Of a stretch of 64,000 bases of DNA, positions 17,079-26,864 are shown piece after piece. The DNA is taken from positions 62,001 through 126,000 of the forward strand of contig JACHLS010000012.1 of the NCBI GenBank assembly GCA_014204635.1. The letters are read 5' to 3'. Source of the stretch: Sporosarcina luteola. Lineage in GTDB: Bacteria > Bacillota > Bacilli > Bacillales_A > Planococcaceae. Numbering within the stretch: position 1 is the stretch's first letter; each line of letters begins with the position of its first letter. The notes below the pieces were generated by a model. It had not been told where the DNA came from, searched no databases, and saw nothing but the letters and a program-made list of their open reading frames with translations. Position numbers and translations under genes: made by a program.

Positions 17079-19895
17079 ATGGACAACCAACCAAAAAAGT
17101 ATCGTAATTTCATAACTGGAGCTGCTTCCGCAGCACTGATCGCTTCTGCTATTGCACCTGCCGTCGCAAGCGCAGCAGAATTTACTGATGTAAAAGGAAA
17201 TACACACGAAAATGCAATCTATGCACTATCTTCACAAGGAATCATCGGTGGGTATCCGGATGGTTCTTTCAAACCGAAAAAAACGTTGACTCGTTCAGAT
17301 GTTGTAAAAATGATGGGGAAATGGCTTGTTACGATGGGCTATGAAATCCCAGCAGATTACAAGACAAACCCGCGTTTCAAAGATTTGACATCCAAAACAA
17401 ACGATGATCTTCTAAAATATGCTGCGATTGTAAAAGACAATGGTGTATTCGGTGGTTATGAAAACGGTACGCTTGGCGCAGGCAACGACATCACACGTGA
17501 AAACATGGCGATGGTCCTTGTTCGTGCCTATGATGCAGTGAATAAAACGGATCTTGTATCTCTAGTAAAAGAAAAAGATTTCAAGAGAGATGTTGTTGAC
17601 TTAGCGACAGCCAAAGCGGAAGCACGTCCATACATTGATGTTCTTGACTATTTTGACATCACGAATCCAGAGGCTCCTACGTTCAATCCTAAAAATACAA
17701 CAACACGTGGACAATTTGCTACATTCCTCTATAAGACTTCAACTGTGAAAGTAGAGAAAAATGAGGACAAAGAAGCTCCTAAACTAGTATATAACGGTGA
17801 AAAGACACTTAATGTCGAATATGGTGCAACATTCACAGCTCCAACCGTTACAGCAACTGACAACGTTGACAAAAACGTAGAAGTCACTTCTGTTATTACG
17901 AATGAAGCTGGCGAACGCCTTGCTGCTATTGACACAAAAGTTCCAGGGACTTATAAAGTGACATACAGCGCAGTCGACAAAGCGGGCAACAATGCAGAAG
18001 AAGTAGTAGTGACTGTTGTTGTCGGAGAGAATCCTGAACTTGAGGTTGCTTCTGTTAGTGCAATCAATGCAACTCAAATTCAAGTAAAGTTTAATAATGC
18101 CGTAGATCAATCCTCTTTGTTTGATACGAATGGTAAATTCAAAGCTGCAAATCTATCACTTACATCGATTGACGGGGGAGCAAATCCTACTGTAACGAGT
18201 GCAACTTTGGCACAAGACGGAAAGACACTTCTATTGACAGTGGACAAAACAGTTGCCAAACGCTATAAAGTCGTAATTGAAAATGTAAAAGCAAAATCGG
18301 GCGTCACTTTGAAGAAGTATGATGAAATTGTTACCTTCGCTGCAGATACAACAGCTCCATATGTCGTTGGAACAGAAACGATTTCTGCAACAAAAGTAAA
18401 GATCAAATTCTCCGAGCCTGTTAAAGCTGGCAGCGCAACATTAGAGTACGCTGATGGCAAGCAAGTTACTGGTGCAACAGCTAATGTCGAAGCGGGTGCA
18501 ACAGAAGTTATCGTCGACTTAGCAGATAGCCGCATTGATGTGAATAAAGCAATCAATGTGAAGTTTGTCGGGTTGCAAGACATGGCTGGTAATATCATTT
18601 CCCCAAATCCAACTGTTGTACAAATCGTGAAACAACAGGCCGACGGTGTAAAACCATCCGTATCTTCTGTAGTTCAGACTGGTGCAAGGACTTTTAACAT
18701 TACATTCACAAAGGAACTGGAATCAACAAAATTTGATAAGTCTTATGTAACTGTATCTGGCGGCTATACTGTACAATCTGTTGAAAAAGTGTCTGGTACA
18801 GAGTACAAAGTAACAGTCAACAAGAATTTGACTGGTGTTCAAAATGTCAATGTGGCAGCTGATTACCAAGATTTAAGCGGCCAAAAAGGCGATGCGATCA
18901 CAAAGGTAGTTACCTTCACAACAGATACAGCTGCACCACAAGTGGTCGGTTCAGCAGTTGTTTCAGATAATGGAAAAGAATACTTGGAAATCACGTTTGA
19001 TAAAGATGTGAAGCTTGCTGCAAGCCCAACAGCAACTGTCAGCGGTTCATACGTTTCTGGCAACGTGACATACCAATTGTCTGGCAACGCCGCAGCTTTG
19101 AGCTCTACTTCCAATGCTAAAACTGTACGGGTAGAATTGTCTGCGCTTCTAGGAAAAGATGATGTTAAGTCTGCATCCTATAATGTTGCGCTTACTCTTG
19201 CCGGGGTTTCAAGCCAAGCAGGAGTAACTGTAGATAAAGTAAATAGCATTAAATTCAACCGTGGGGAAGACAGCGTAGCAACAACTGAGAAAATCAAAGT
19301 GACTGACAATGGGATTGTCCAAGCATCCGCTGATAACAATGTCGTAACAGTTACGTTTGACAAGGACGTTGACGCCGCTTCAGCTACAAATGCAGCAAAC
19401 TATCGAATCGACGGCGCGACAATCGAATCAGCTACTGTCAAATCGACTGATTTGAAGCAAGTTGAATTGAAATTGGCTCCAGGTTCTAATACTTTCACTG
19501 GATTGCGCAATGTATCCATTCAAAACGTGAAGGCGAAAAATTCTTCCGTACCGATGGATGTTTACACGGGTACTATTACACTTAATGAAAATGTAGCTCC
19601 TACAGTAAAATCTGCTGTGTTGACTGGTAATGATACCATCACATTAACATTCAGTGAAAATGTAACTGTTGATGAAAATGCATTTGACGTTTTTGTTGGC
19701 ACTGAGCCTATTCCAGTTGCTGGTACTGTAGCTAAGGTTGACTCTGCTGCTGATAAAGCTGTCATCAAATTAGCGAAACCAGTAACTGCTGCACAGCTTA
19801 ACCAAGGATTGACTGTCAAACTAGCAGATTCTAAAAATGTATTGGACACTGTCAAAAATCCATTACAATTTACAGGAATTAAAGTAACACAGTAA
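17079..19895 (+). CDS. S-layer protein with three SLH domains and Ig-like repeats
   Basis: The 938-residue protein has a signal peptide ending APAVASAA (about residue 31), then three SLH domains (about 33-78, 97-147 and 165-212) that bind pyruvylated secondary wall polymer. Next comes an Ig-like domain (about 236-312) and a series of SbsA-type Ig-like repeats, each opening with a strand such as KIKFSEPV, NITFTKEL, EITFDKDV or TLTFSENV, to the C-terminus. It is probably the main S-layer or a major wall protein. The AGGAGGAAG site 7 bases upstream and about 240 bp of upstream non-coding DNA fit strong expression. A strong terminator follows. Confidence 0.93.
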   Translation: MDNQPKKYRNFITGAASAALIASAIAPAVASAAEFTDVKGNTHENAIYALSSQGIIGGYPDGSFKPKKTLTRSDVVKMMGKWLVTMGYEIPADYKTNPRFKDLTSKTNDDLLKYAAIVKDNGVFGGYENGTLGAGNDITRENMAMVLVRAYDAVNKTDLVSLVKEKDFKRDVVDLATAKAEARPYIDVLDYFDITNPEAPTFNPKNTTTRGQFATFLYKTSTVKVEKNEDKEAPKLVYNGEKTLNVEYGATFTAPTVTATDNVDKNVEVTSVITNEAGERLAAIDTKVPGTYKVTYSAVDKAGNNAEEVVVTVVVGENPELEVASVSAINATQIQVKFNNAVDQSSLFDTNGKFKAANLSLTSIDGGANPTVTSATLAQDGKTLLLTVDKTVAKRYKVVIENVKAKSGVTLKKYDEIVTFAADTTAPYVVGTETISATKVKIKFSEPVKAGSATLEYADGKQVTGATANVEAGATEVIVDLADSRIDVNKAINVKFVGLQDMAGNIISPNPTVVQIVKQQADGVKPSVSSVVQTGARTFNITFTKELESTKFDKSYVTVSGGYTVQSVEKVSGTEYKVTVNKNLTGVQNVNVAADYQDLSGQKGDAITKVVTFTTDTAAPQVVGSAVVSDNGKEYLEITFDKDVKLAASPTATVSGSYVSGNVTYQLSGNAAALSSTSNAKTVRVELSALLGKDDVKSASYNVALTLAGVSSQAGVTVDKVNSIKFNRGEDSVATTEKIKVTDNGIVQASADNNVVTVTFDKDVDAASATNAANYRIDGATIESATVKSTDLKQVELKLAPGSNTFTGLRNVSIQNVKAKNSSVPMDVYTGTITLNENVAPTVKSAVLTGNDTITLTFSENVTVDENAFDVFVGTEPIPVAGTVAKVDSAADKAVIKLAKPVTAAQLNQGLTVKLADSKNVLDTVKNPLQFTGIKVTQ

Positions 19896-20300
19896 TTTTT
19901 CGAATAACGGGGAGGCTTTAGAGACCTCCAAACTAAATCAGGCGGAAAAAACGAATCGTTTTTTCTCCGCCTGTTTTTCTATTTTCGCGAAACATTGTCA
20001 TATGAAAGAAGTGTCACTACTCATCAGAATATTGTTTGTGAGAAACTTACATTTCTGATGCTTTTCTGGAGGTTAGTCCCATCTTGCCGCAAACAAGAAC
20101 GGTAGGGATTCTATTAAATGTAATCTATATTCTAAGGGTTTTTTTAGGAGAACATTGTTTATTAGAATGTCACACAACACAATATCCTCATTGCTAGTTG
20201 CATCCAGCCTATTCCAATTTTTCAACCTTTGTGATTAAATAAAAGTAATGTTCTGATACATTTGTCATAGAAGATTAGGGAATTGGAAGGGGTGTTGACA
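19896..20300. other. Intergenic region between S-layer and chemoreceptor genes
   Basis: 405 bp containing the S-layer terminator. The rest is AT-rich; I see no gene or convincing sigma-D promoter in front of the chemoreceptor. Confidence 0.5.
19939..19979 (+). terminator. Strong intrinsic terminator of the S-layer gene
   Basis: CAGGCGGA plus AAAAAACGA pairs with CGTTTTTT plus TCCGCCTG, giving a stem of about 16 pairs with a small loop and bulge, followed by five T. Confidence 0.93.
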
Positions 20301-21212
20301 ATGAACAAAATTGCAACCGAGCAAGTGACGGACGATCATGTTGTGAAAGCACTGGAACGGAATCTAGCTATTATCAGGTTTAATCTGGACCGAAAGATTG
20401 TATATGTCAATGAGAACTTTGCGAAGGCTATGGGATTTTCCCAAAAAGAAATGATCGGATTATCGCACAGTGATCTCTGTTTTCCTGATTATTCGAAGAG
20501 CCCGGCGTACTCGGAATTTTGGAGAGAGTTACAGAGAGGAATTACACAACAAGGGAAAGTGGAGCGAAAACATAAAACAGGCCAGAAAGTCTGGCTTGAA
20601 GCAACATACATGCCGGTTTTCAGTGAGGATGGACGTCGAGTCCTCAGCATATCCAAGGTAGCGTCCAATATTACCAATCGGCAAGCATCCATTACGGAGG
20701 TTGTGAATGATTTGCGCCGTATGGCGGAAGGATTGACAGAACGTGCCGACGTGGGCATTGATAGAAGCAAGGAGCTCCTTAGCATAATAGATAATATTGC
20801 GACGATCTCGCATGATAATACGAAGATCCTCGAACAACTTCAAATACATGCGGAGGCTATTCAGCATGTGGTGAAAACGATTCGAGATATTGCGGCCCAG
20901 ACGAATCTTCTCGCTTTAAATGCCGCCATCGAGGCCGCAAGGGCAGGAGAACACGGAAGGGGATTTGATGTGGTGGCAAAAGAAGTGAGAAAGCTTTCTG
21001 CAAATGTTGAAAAGTCTATTGTGGAAGTGCGTGAGGGAATCGCTTCCATTACTCGTGAAATCGGTAACATCGCTACAGGGACAACGCTTGCACAAGAACA
21101 TGTAGAAGAATGCCAGCAACAGATTAATGTTGCAATGGAGGACTTTCTTGCTATTGCTTCTTCTGCATCACAGTTAGATGAACAATCGGAGGAAGTTTCC
21201 CGGATTGTGTAA
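20301..21212 (+). CDS. Soluble methyl-accepting chemotaxis protein with PAS domain
   Basis: The 303-residue protein has an N-terminal PAS domain (about residues 15-125, including VNENFAKAMGFSQKEMIGL) and a short C-terminal MCP signalling domain (about 140-300) with the hairpin tip LNAAIEAARAGEHGRGFDVV that contacts CheA and CheW. There is no transmembrane segment, so it senses a cytoplasmic signal such as redox state or energy, by analogy with other PAS receptors. ATG 20301 is chosen because GGAAGGGGTG lies 6 bases upstream; an upstream TTG overlaps that site. No neighbouring chemotaxis genes. Confidence 0.9.
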   Translation: MNKIATEQVTDDHVVKALERNLAIIRFNLDRKIVYVNENFAKAMGFSQKEMIGLSHSDLCFPDYSKSPAYSEFWRELQRGITQQGKVERKHKTGQKVWLEATYMPVFSEDGRRVLSISKVASNITNRQASITEVVNDLRRMAEGLTERADVGIDRSKELLSIIDNIATISHDNTKILEQLQIHAEAIQHVVKTIRDIAAQTNLLALNAAIEAARAGEHGRGFDVVAKEVRKLSANVEKSIVEVREGIASITREIGNIATGTTLAQEHVEECQQQINVAMEDFLAIASSASQLDEQSEEVSRIV

Positions 21213-21254
21213 ATAGCTTCGTCTCGAAGCAATTAAAAAAGGGCAAACAACTAC

Positions 21255-21284
21255 AAAACCCGGGGGACAAGGCCACCGGGTTTT
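21255..21284. terminator. Terminator between convergent genes
   Basis: AAAACCCGG and CCGGGTTTT form a 9-bp stem around a 12-base loop, between the chemoreceptor and the zinc peptidase gene on opposite strands. Confidence 0.8.
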
Positions 21285-21291
21285 ATGCTGT

Positions 21292-22128
21292 CTATAAATC
21301 TTTAGAATTGAATGTATCGCCATCTTCAATTTTTCCAGATTGGAATCCTTTATAAAACCATTTTTTTCGTTGTTCCGAAGTTCCATGGGTAAAGCTTTCC
21401 GGCACGACGTAGCCTCTAGCTCGTTTTTGGATGGTGTCGTCGCCGACTGCACTGGCCGCATTGAGTGCTTCTTCCAAATCCCCTTTTTCCAGCACACCCA
21501 TGCCCTGCGCATGTTTTGCCCAAACTCCTGCAAAATAATCGGCTTGCAATTCAAGACGGACAGAATACTTATTATACTCCTCTTCGCTTACCTGTGAACG
21601 GATAGAGGCCATTTGATCACTTATGCCTAATAGCTTTTGGACATGGTGACCGACTTCGTGGGCAATAACGTACGCCATCGCAAAATCTCCAGGTGCCTGG
21701 AACTGGTCCTGCAATTCTTGATAAAAACTTAAATCGATATAGAGTTTTTCATCTCCAGGACAGTAGAAGGGACCGACAGATGCCCCTGCTGTGCCGCATG
21801 CCGATTGCACGCTTCCGGAATACAAAACTAGTGTCGGTTCACGATATTCGAGCCCTTCCTCTTCAAAGATTTCATGCCATACATCTTCCGTATCGGCTAG
21901 CACAACTGATACGAACTCTTCCAGTTCTTTATCTTGTTCTGTTTCGACATAGCTTGTATTTTCAGAGGAACCGCCGAGTCCATTCAAAATGGCACTCGGA
22001 TCGCCTCCGAGGAACATGACAACGAGAATAAGGACAATTCCGCCAATGCCCCCTCCCATGATAGCTGGCCCGCCCATGCCTCTGCGATCTTCTACATTGC
22101 GGCTGCCTCTGCGACCTTTCCATTCCAT
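21292..22128 (-). CDS. Neutral zinc metallopeptidase (YpfJ family)
   Basis: The 278-residue protein matches the YpfJ/putative neutral zinc metallopeptidase family in length and layout. The N-terminus MEWKGRRGSRNVEDRRGMG is followed by a glycine-rich turn and one transmembrane helix (about residues 24-41). The catalytic domain has the zinc motif HEVGHHVQ (about 159-166) and a downstream ELQADYFAGVWA segment with the third ligand. It is probably anchored in the membrane with the catalytic domain outside; substrates are unknown. It lies upstream of the shared terminator and behind a YusW-like lipoprotein gene on the same strand. Confidence 0.92.
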   Translation of the reverse strand: MEWKGRRGSRNVEDRRGMGGPAIMGGGIGGIVLILVVMFLGGDPSAILNGLGGSSENTSYVETEQDKELEEFVSVVLADTEDVWHEIFEEEGLEYREPTLVLYSGSVQSACGTAGASVGPFYCPGDEKLYIDLSFYQELQDQFQAPGDFAMAYVIAHEVGHHVQKLLGISDQMASIRSQVSEEEYNKYSVRLELQADYFAGVWAKHAQGMGVLEKGDLEEALNAASAVGDDTIQKRARGYVVPESFTHGTSEQRKKWFYKGFQSGKIEDGDTFNSKDL

Positions 22129-22201
22129 ATAATTTCCTCCCTGGCTAATCGGATGTAAAGTATGCCTTCCTATACCCGAAATCTAGAGAAATGGAACTGG
22201 G

Positions 22202-22633
22202 TTATTTCGACAACTGGATTTCTTTTGCATCGTGGCCGACAAATTTAATGCTTAGTTTGATCATTTTATAATCATTGATTTCGAATGTCTTTGAAACCGT
22301 TTTAATCATATCTTCCTCCGCCATATCTGGAGTAAGTTCTAAGGACTTGAATATTGCATCAAGCTTTTTCATCGCTTTATTTCCATAGGAGGAAATTCCT
22401 TTTTCTTTATTTTCATACTCTGCTTCTATCCGTTTCGGTTTTTCTTCATAACTCACCGATACTAATTCCTTTTCCATTTTAGTATCTATTGTTAGATGGA
22501 ATGAAGTGAATCCATATGTATCGCCTACATTTCCTTTCATTTCTTTGCGATCTGTTACAATGGACCGATCTGAGCATGCGAAGAGAACTAAAATAAACAA
22601 GAGCAGGATACTGGTCAGCTTTCGGATGTTCAT
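22202..22633 (-). CDS. YusW-like lipoprotein
   Basis: A 143-residue lipoprotein with a signal sequence ending in LVLFAC, so the mature protein should be membrane-anchored. The rest resembles B. subtilis YusW: a SFHLTIDT strand, KPKRIEAEYENK, and a C-terminal helix/strand pair. Function unknown. The start is ATG 22633 because AAAGGAG lies 8 bases upstream; the frame is open further back without a site. It is on the same strand as the peptidase gene, 73 bases upstream of it, and may be co-transcribed. Confidence 0.8.
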   Translation of the reverse strand: MNIRKLTSILLLFILVLFACSDRSIVTDRKEMKGNVGDTYGFTSFHLTIDTKMEKELVSVSYEEKPKRIEAEYENKEKGISSYGNKAMKKLDAIFKSLELTPDMAEEDMIKTVSKTFEINDYKMIKLSIKFVGHDAKEIQLSK

Positions 22634-22760
22634 TAATAATCTCCTTTCAAGAGCCTCTAGGACTAACATATCCGCTTCAACCTAGCGTTATTCAACTGGA
22701 AAAATTGAAACCAATAACGCTGCAGTTCGTATACAAATAGGAAAGGAGCGAAATCAATCC

Positions 22761-23003
22761 ATGCAAAACCAACAATCCATGTCACTGAAGGAATGGATTA
22801 TCACCATTATTCTTCTCTTTTTGCCGATTGCCAATTTGGTCATGCTCATCATCTGGGCAACCGATAAGGCAGACCCACGCAATAATTTCGCAAAAGCATA
22901 CTTAATCGTAACAGCATGTGCAATCGCTTTGATGATCCTGATCTATATTGTTATTATCTTTATTTTCTTTACGATGGGGGTTTATATCGGTTTTCTGGAG
23001 TGA
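22761..23003 (+). CDS. Small two-helix membrane protein, function unknown
   Basis: The 80-residue product has two hydrophobic segments (about residues 11-31 and 44-75) joined by a short polar loop ATDKADPRNNFAKAY. AGGAGCG before the ATG supports translation. It diverges from the YusW-like gene. Proteins of this shape are common in Bacillales and have no assigned role; I cannot name a family. Confidence 0.75.
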   Translation: MQNQQSMSLKEWIITIILLFLPIANLVMLIIWATDKADPRNNFAKAYLIVTACAIALMILIYIVIIFIFFTMGVYIGFLE

Positions 23004-23171
23004 TAATCAAAAACGTATTTGTTCGTCAGTTTTTGAATAATTTGTGACGAATCATGCTGGACCCACTGAAATATCCCATATTAAAAGCGAAAAATATAAA
23101 AGTCCCTTGCATGAAATGTTATGATAAGAGGGATGATGAATTGATCATAACCTCTGAGGGGGATTTATAGT

Positions 23172-24110
23172 ATGACGCGACAAATGGATATTTCATATAG
23201 GGAAGAGCAAGAAGCGAGCCTTGGAGAAGAACGCTCCGGTACGTTGATCGCAGACTTGAAATCCCTTTTTAAAGCGCCTGTTCTTATCGCGAACGCATTG
23301 CCCGTGTTCGTCGGATTTTGGCTAGCGCTCTATTTTACGGATCAGACGATCTGGGCAAACGGAACACTATTTTGGCTCACGATTATTGGCAGCACAATTT
23401 TAATGGGCGGTGCACTTGTCATCAACAATTGGTATGACGTGGATATCGACACCGTGATGAAACGAACGCAAAAACGGCCGACGGTTACAGGGAATATTCC
23501 GATGCGGACGGTTCTCATAATTGGAATTCTCATGTCCGCTGCCGGAATGGCCATGCTTTTTTTTACGACATTTGAAGCGGCTGTGTGGGGGTTCATTGGC
23601 TGGTTTACGTATGTCGTACTATATACGATGTGGTCCAAGCGAAAATATACGTTGAATACGGTGATCGGCAGTCTCTCAGGAGCAGTGACGCCGATGATTG
23701 GCTGGGCTGCTCTGGCGCCTGCCTACCATATTGTACCGATTATGCTGTTTCTCATTTTATTCATGTGGCAGATGCCCCATACATTTGCGATTGCCATGCG
23801 GAAATATGATGAATACAAAGCGGCTCATGTCGCCATGCTTCCAGTCGTTCGAGGTTTTCAAATGACGAAACGTCAAATGTTTGTTTATATAGCCTGTTTG
23901 CTGCCGCTGCCGTTTTTCTTGGGTTCTCTCGGAATGGTTTTTGTGGCATTGGCGACTTTGATGAACCTCGGTTATCTGGCTGTTTCTATCCAAGGCTTTT
24001 TTGCCAAAGATGATATGAAGTGGGCATATATTATGTTCCTGTATTCTGTAAATTATATTTCCATTATCTTTTTGCTCATGTTTGTTGTCACTTTACCTAT
24101 TTTCAAATAA
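23172..24110 (+). CDS. ctaB: Protoheme IX farnesyltransferase (heme O synthase)
   Basis: The 312-residue membrane enzyme converts protoheme IX to heme O by adding a farnesyl group, needed for heme A- or O-containing terminal oxidases. It is a UbiA-superfamily prenyltransferase with the expected two aspartate-rich motifs: NNWYDVDIDTVMKRTQKRP (about residues 85-103) and the later MRKYDEYKAAHVAMLPVV (about 216-233). About nine transmembrane helices are visible. GAGGGGG precedes the ATG. It stands apart from cytochrome oxidase structural genes in this window, and a very small membrane protein gene follows. Confidence 0.96.
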   Translation: MTRQMDISYREEQEASLGEERSGTLIADLKSLFKAPVLIANALPVFVGFWLALYFTDQTIWANGTLFWLTIIGSTILMGGALVINNWYDVDIDTVMKRTQKRPTVTGNIPMRTVLIIGILMSAAGMAMLFFTTFEAAVWGFIGWFTYVVLYTMWSKRKYTLNTVIGSLSGAVTPMIGWAALAPAYHIVPIMLFLILFMWQMPHTFAIAMRKYDEYKAAHVAMLPVVRGFQMTKRQMFVYIACLLPLPFFLGSLGMVFVALATLMNLGYLAVSIQGFFAKDDMKWAYIMFLYSVNYISIIFLLMFVVTLPIFK

Positions 24111-24133
24111 GAAAAAGAGGGGGCGGCGTTTTG

Positions 24134-24298
24134 ATGATGAGACGAAAAAAAGAGAAGAGAGAGAATAACGAACGGTATCGTTTTGTCGATTTTCTGATGG
24201 ACCTCCTATTCTTCGTTCCTGAACTATTGTTCCTGCCGATCCGGCTTTTGGTCTGGCTGGCAAGGCCGATCATACGCTTAGTCTCTGACATATTTTAA
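24134..24298 (+). CDS. Small hydrophobic protein, function unknown
   Basis: A 54-residue protein with a highly basic N-terminus (MMRRKKEKRENNERYR) and one long hydrophobic stretch (about residues 20-50). GAGGGGGCGG lies upstream of the ATG, and the gene follows ctaB by 23 bases and precedes a strong terminator, so it is likely co-transcribed with ctaB. The frame is open into ctaB, but the ribosome binding site places the start at 24134. No family recognised. Confidence 0.7.
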   Translation: MMRRKKEKRENNERYRFVDFLMDLLFFVPELLFLPIRLLVWLARPIIRLVSDIF

Positions 24299-24300
24299 GA

Positions 24301-24337
24301 AAAAAAGCTTGTCTTCCCGCGGGAAGCAAGCTTTTTT
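24301..24337 (+). terminator. Strong intrinsic terminator of the ctaB operon
   Basis: AAAAAAGCTTG pairs with CAAGCTTTTTT, with an inner TTCCC/GGGAA stem, ending in a T run. Confidence 0.93.
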
Positions 24338-24372
24338 ATATGGTGGGATATCCAACAATTAAAAATATTCAG

Positions 24373-24401
24373 TTGTTATGGAAAACGTTTTCATATATAA
24401 T
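24373..24401 (+). promoter_or_regulatory. Sigma-A promoter with cre-like operator
   Basis: TTGTTA (24373-24378) and TATAAT (24396-24401) are separated by exactly 17 bases. Between them lies GGAAAACGTTTTCA (24380-24393), which fits the catabolite-responsive element consensus TGWNANCGNTNWCA at all but the first base and is almost palindromic. A CcpA-type repressor bound here would block the promoter of the amino-acid ABC transporter. Confidence 0.75.
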
Positions 24402-24455
24402 CGATTCAAGAATTCTGTTTTTTAGTAATTTTGTAGAATTTAGGGGGGAGTCAGC

Positions 24456-25265
24456 ATGTTTGGTATGAATAGAGGGAAATGGATGGTGCGTTTTGCTGTC
24501 CTGGCTATGGCTATATTGCTAGTCGGATGCGGCACAGGTAGTAAAAATGGTTCAACAGGTGACACAGGGGATGCAGCAGAAGCGGGCGGTAAGAAGAAAT
24601 TAATTGTCGGTACCGATGCAACCTATGCACCAATGGAGTATATGGACGAAAAAGGGAATATTGTGGGGATTGATATTGATATCGTCAAAGCGGTAGCAGA
24701 AGCTGCGGGCGTTGAGGTCGAATTTAGGAATTATGGATGGGATCCACTTTTTCCTGCAGTCAATAACGGGGAAGTCGATTTCGCTGTTTCTTCTATAACG
24801 ATTAATAAAGAGCGGAAGGAATCCTTTGATTTCTCGGATCCCTATTATATCACAAGTCAACTAATTCTCGTACCGGAAGATTCTGATGTGGAGAGTTTTC
24901 AAGATTTGAAAGATAAAAGAGTGACCGTCCAAAATGGCACAACTGGCCATATTGTCATACAAGGGTTGCAAGGGGATACGAGCTCTAAAATTCTGGCTGC
25001 TGAAACGATGCCTCTTGCAATTGGAGAAATGATCAATGGGAATGCAGATGCATCTGTCGGAGACAACGTTGTTATGATTGATTATCAAAAGAATAATCCA
25101 AAAGTGAAACTGAAAATGGTTGAGGATGATAGTTTTGAAAAAGAATATTACGGGCTTATGGTGAAAAAAGGAAACCAAGAAGTGCTCGATATTTTAAATG
25201 AAGGCATTAGGAAAATTAAAGAGAATGGGAAATTGAAAGAGATCACTGGCTTTGATGTGGAATAA
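24456..25265 (+). CDS. Amino-acid ABC transporter substrate-binding lipoprotein
   Basis: The 269-residue protein has a signal peptide with lipobox LVGC (cysteine near residue 25) and a family 3 solute-binding domain: LIVGTDATYAPMEYMDEKG at the start, VGIDIDIVKAVAEAAG next, and the DFAVSSITINKERKESFDFS segment that contacts the amino-acid backbone in this family. It captures an amino acid outside the membrane and delivers it to the permease encoded next; a polar or basic ligand is possible but not proven. GGGGGGAG precedes the ATG. First gene of a three-gene operon with a promoter and cre-like site about 60 bases upstream. Confidence 0.93.
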   Translation: MFGMNRGKWMVRFAVLAMAILLVGCGTGSKNGSTGDTGDAAEAGGKKKLIVGTDATYAPMEYMDEKGNIVGIDIDIVKAVAEAAGVEVEFRNYGWDPLFPAVNNGEVDFAVSSITINKERKESFDFSDPYYITSQLILVPEDSDVESFQDLKDKRVTVQNGTTGHIVIQGLQGDTSSKILAAETMPLAIGEMINGNADASVGDNVVMIDYQKNNPKVKLKMVEDDSFEKEYYGLMVKKGNQEVLDILNEGIRKIKENGKLKEITGFDVE

Positions 25266-25314
25266 ACACTTCGTCAAACTATCATGATAATTCCGCATCT
25301 TGGAGGTGAAGAGA

Positions 25315-26040
25315 ATGGATATCCTTGATTTTCGTTTTGATGCCATATGGAATTACCGGGAGTTGTTCATCCGGGGACTTTGGATTACACTCGGCCTAAC
25401 GGTTGTCGGTTATGCAGGAGGGCTGATCCTTGGACTGTTTGTCGGGCTCGGAAAGTTGTCAAAGAAGAAATGGGTTTATTACCCTGCTAAATATTATGTG
25501 GATTTTTTCAGGGGGACGCCGTTATTGGTACAGCTCCTATTAATCCATACTGCCTTGATACCGAGTATTTTTGGCCATTCACTAGGCTTCTTTGTTTCCG
25601 GAGCTGTTGCGCTCATGTTAAACAGTGCGGCCTATAACGCTGAAATTATTCGGGCAGGTATCAATTCTATCGAGAAAGGACAAATGGAAGCTGCCCGTTC
25701 GCTCGGCATGCCTTATAAGACTGCAATGCGTCTTATCATTTTACCGCAGGCGCTGCGTCGTATGATACCTCCGTTCGGCAATGAATTGATCGCCTTAATG
25801 AAGGATTCATCACTTGTTTCGATGATTGCAGGCAGTGAACTGCTGTACGCCGGAAAAGTTGTGGCAGGCGCTACATTACGGCCATGGGAGCCATATCTTA
25901 CCGTGGCGGTACTCTATTTGCTTCTCACATTCATTTTCGGTAAATTGATCAGTTATGTGGAAAAACGGTTTAGTAATAGCTATGTGCCATCGCCGCGGAA
26001 GCAACGCCTGTCGGTTGGGCGTACAGAGGCAGGGGGATGA
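25315..26040 (+). CDS. Amino-acid ABC transporter permease
   Basis: The 241-residue membrane protein is a HisM/GlnP-type permease with about five transmembrane helices. The cytoplasmic EAA loop, which contacts the ATPase, reads [20 protein letters not shown] at about residues 124-143. [11 protein letters not shown] near residue 65 is another family hallmark. The start is ATG 25315 after GGAGGTGA. The ATPase gene begins 4 bases after the stop. Confidence 0.93.
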   Translation: MDILDFRFDAIWNYRELFIRGLWITLGLTVVGYAGGLILGLFVGLGKLSKKKWVYYPAKYYVDFFRGTPLLVQLLLIHTALIPSIFGHSLGFFVSGAVALMLNSAAYNAEIIRAGINSIEKGQMEAARSLGMPYKTAMRLIILPQALRRMIPPFGNELIALMKDSSLVSMIAGSELLYAGKVVAGATLRPWEPYLTVAVLYLLLTFIFGKLISYVEKRFSNSYVPSPRKQRLSVGRTEAGG

Positions 26041-26044
26041 TCGC

Positions 26045-26770
26045 TTGATTACAATCAGAAGCTTGCATAAATCTTTCGGCAGCTTGCAAGTGCTGCAGGG
26101 AATTGATTATGAGATAAAAGAAAAAGAAGTTATTTGCATTATCGGGCCAAGTGGATCGGGGAAAAGTACTTTCTTGCGCTGCATCAACCTGCTAGAGGAG
26201 ATTACACGCGGAGAAATCTTTATCGATGGCATCCAAGTAAATGATCCTAAAACAGATATTAATGAAATTCGGAAAGAAGTCGGAATGGTGTTTCAACAAT
26301 TCAACCTATTTCCGCATATGAGGGTCATTGACAACATTACGATGGCTCCAATTAAAATAAGGAAAATGGGTAAAACAGATGCAGATACGCTCGCTCGGCA
26401 ACTATTGAAAAAAGTGGGATTAGCAGATAAAGCAGATGCATATCCCGAGCAGCTGTCGGGCGGACAAAAGCAAAGAGTGGCAATTGCCAGGGCCTTGGCG
26501 ATGAAACCAAAAGTCATGCTGTTCGATGAACCGACTTCGGCACTTGATCCAGAAATGGTCAAAGAGGTATTGGACGTGATGAAGCAATTGGCATTGGAAG
26601 GAATGACAATGGTCGTCGTCACACATGAAATGGGATTTGCAAAAGAAGTGGGAGACCGGGTGGCGTTTATGGATAATGGGTTACTCGTAGAGGAGGGGAC
26701 CCCCGACGAGTTGTTCAATCAACCAAAAAATGAAAGGACAAAAGCCTTTTTCAGTAAAGTGCTTGTATGA
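26045..26770 (+). CDS. Amino-acid ABC transporter ATP-binding protein
   Basis: The 241-residue ATPase has all hallmarks of the polar amino-acid uptake family: Walker [10 protein letters not shown] (about residues 35-43), Q-loop QQFNLFP, signature LSGGQKQR (about 135-142), Walker [15 protein letters not shown] and H-loop VVTHEMGFA. It energises the permease encoded just upstream. The start is TTG 26045, preceded by CAGGGGGATGA; a frame open further upstream overlaps the permease and has no site. A UUCG-loop terminator ends the operon. Confidence 0.95.
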   Translation: MITIRSLHKSFGSLQVLQGIDYEIKEKEVICIIGPSGSGKSTFLRCINLLEEITRGEIFIDGIQVNDPKTDINEIRKEVGMVFQQFNLFPHMRVIDNITMAPIKIRKMGKTDADTLARQLLKKVGLADKADAYPEQLSGGQKQRVAIARALAMKPKVMLFDEPTSALDPEMVKEVLDVMKQLALEGMTMVVVTHEMGFAKEVGDRVAFMDNGLLVEEGTPDELFNQPKNERTKAFFSKVLV

Positions 26771-26797
26771 ACCAGCGGCTTCGGCAGCTGGTTTTTT
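26770..26797 (+). terminator. Intrinsic terminator with UUCG loop
   Basis: AACCAGC and GCTGGTT, with an inner GC-TTCG-GC tetraloop, are followed by six T directly after the ATPase stop. Confidence 0.93.
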
Positions 26798-26864
26798 GTC
26801 TTATGTCATGAATATGAGTGTTGCATATACTAGAGGATGAACTTTGGAGAAAGGTGGAAGTCCA

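Noticed and set aside
20236..20259. Sigma-D promoter for the soluble chemoreceptor
   Set aside because: TAAA and a TGATAC-like element are present, but the spacing is about 12 bases and the -10 is poor.
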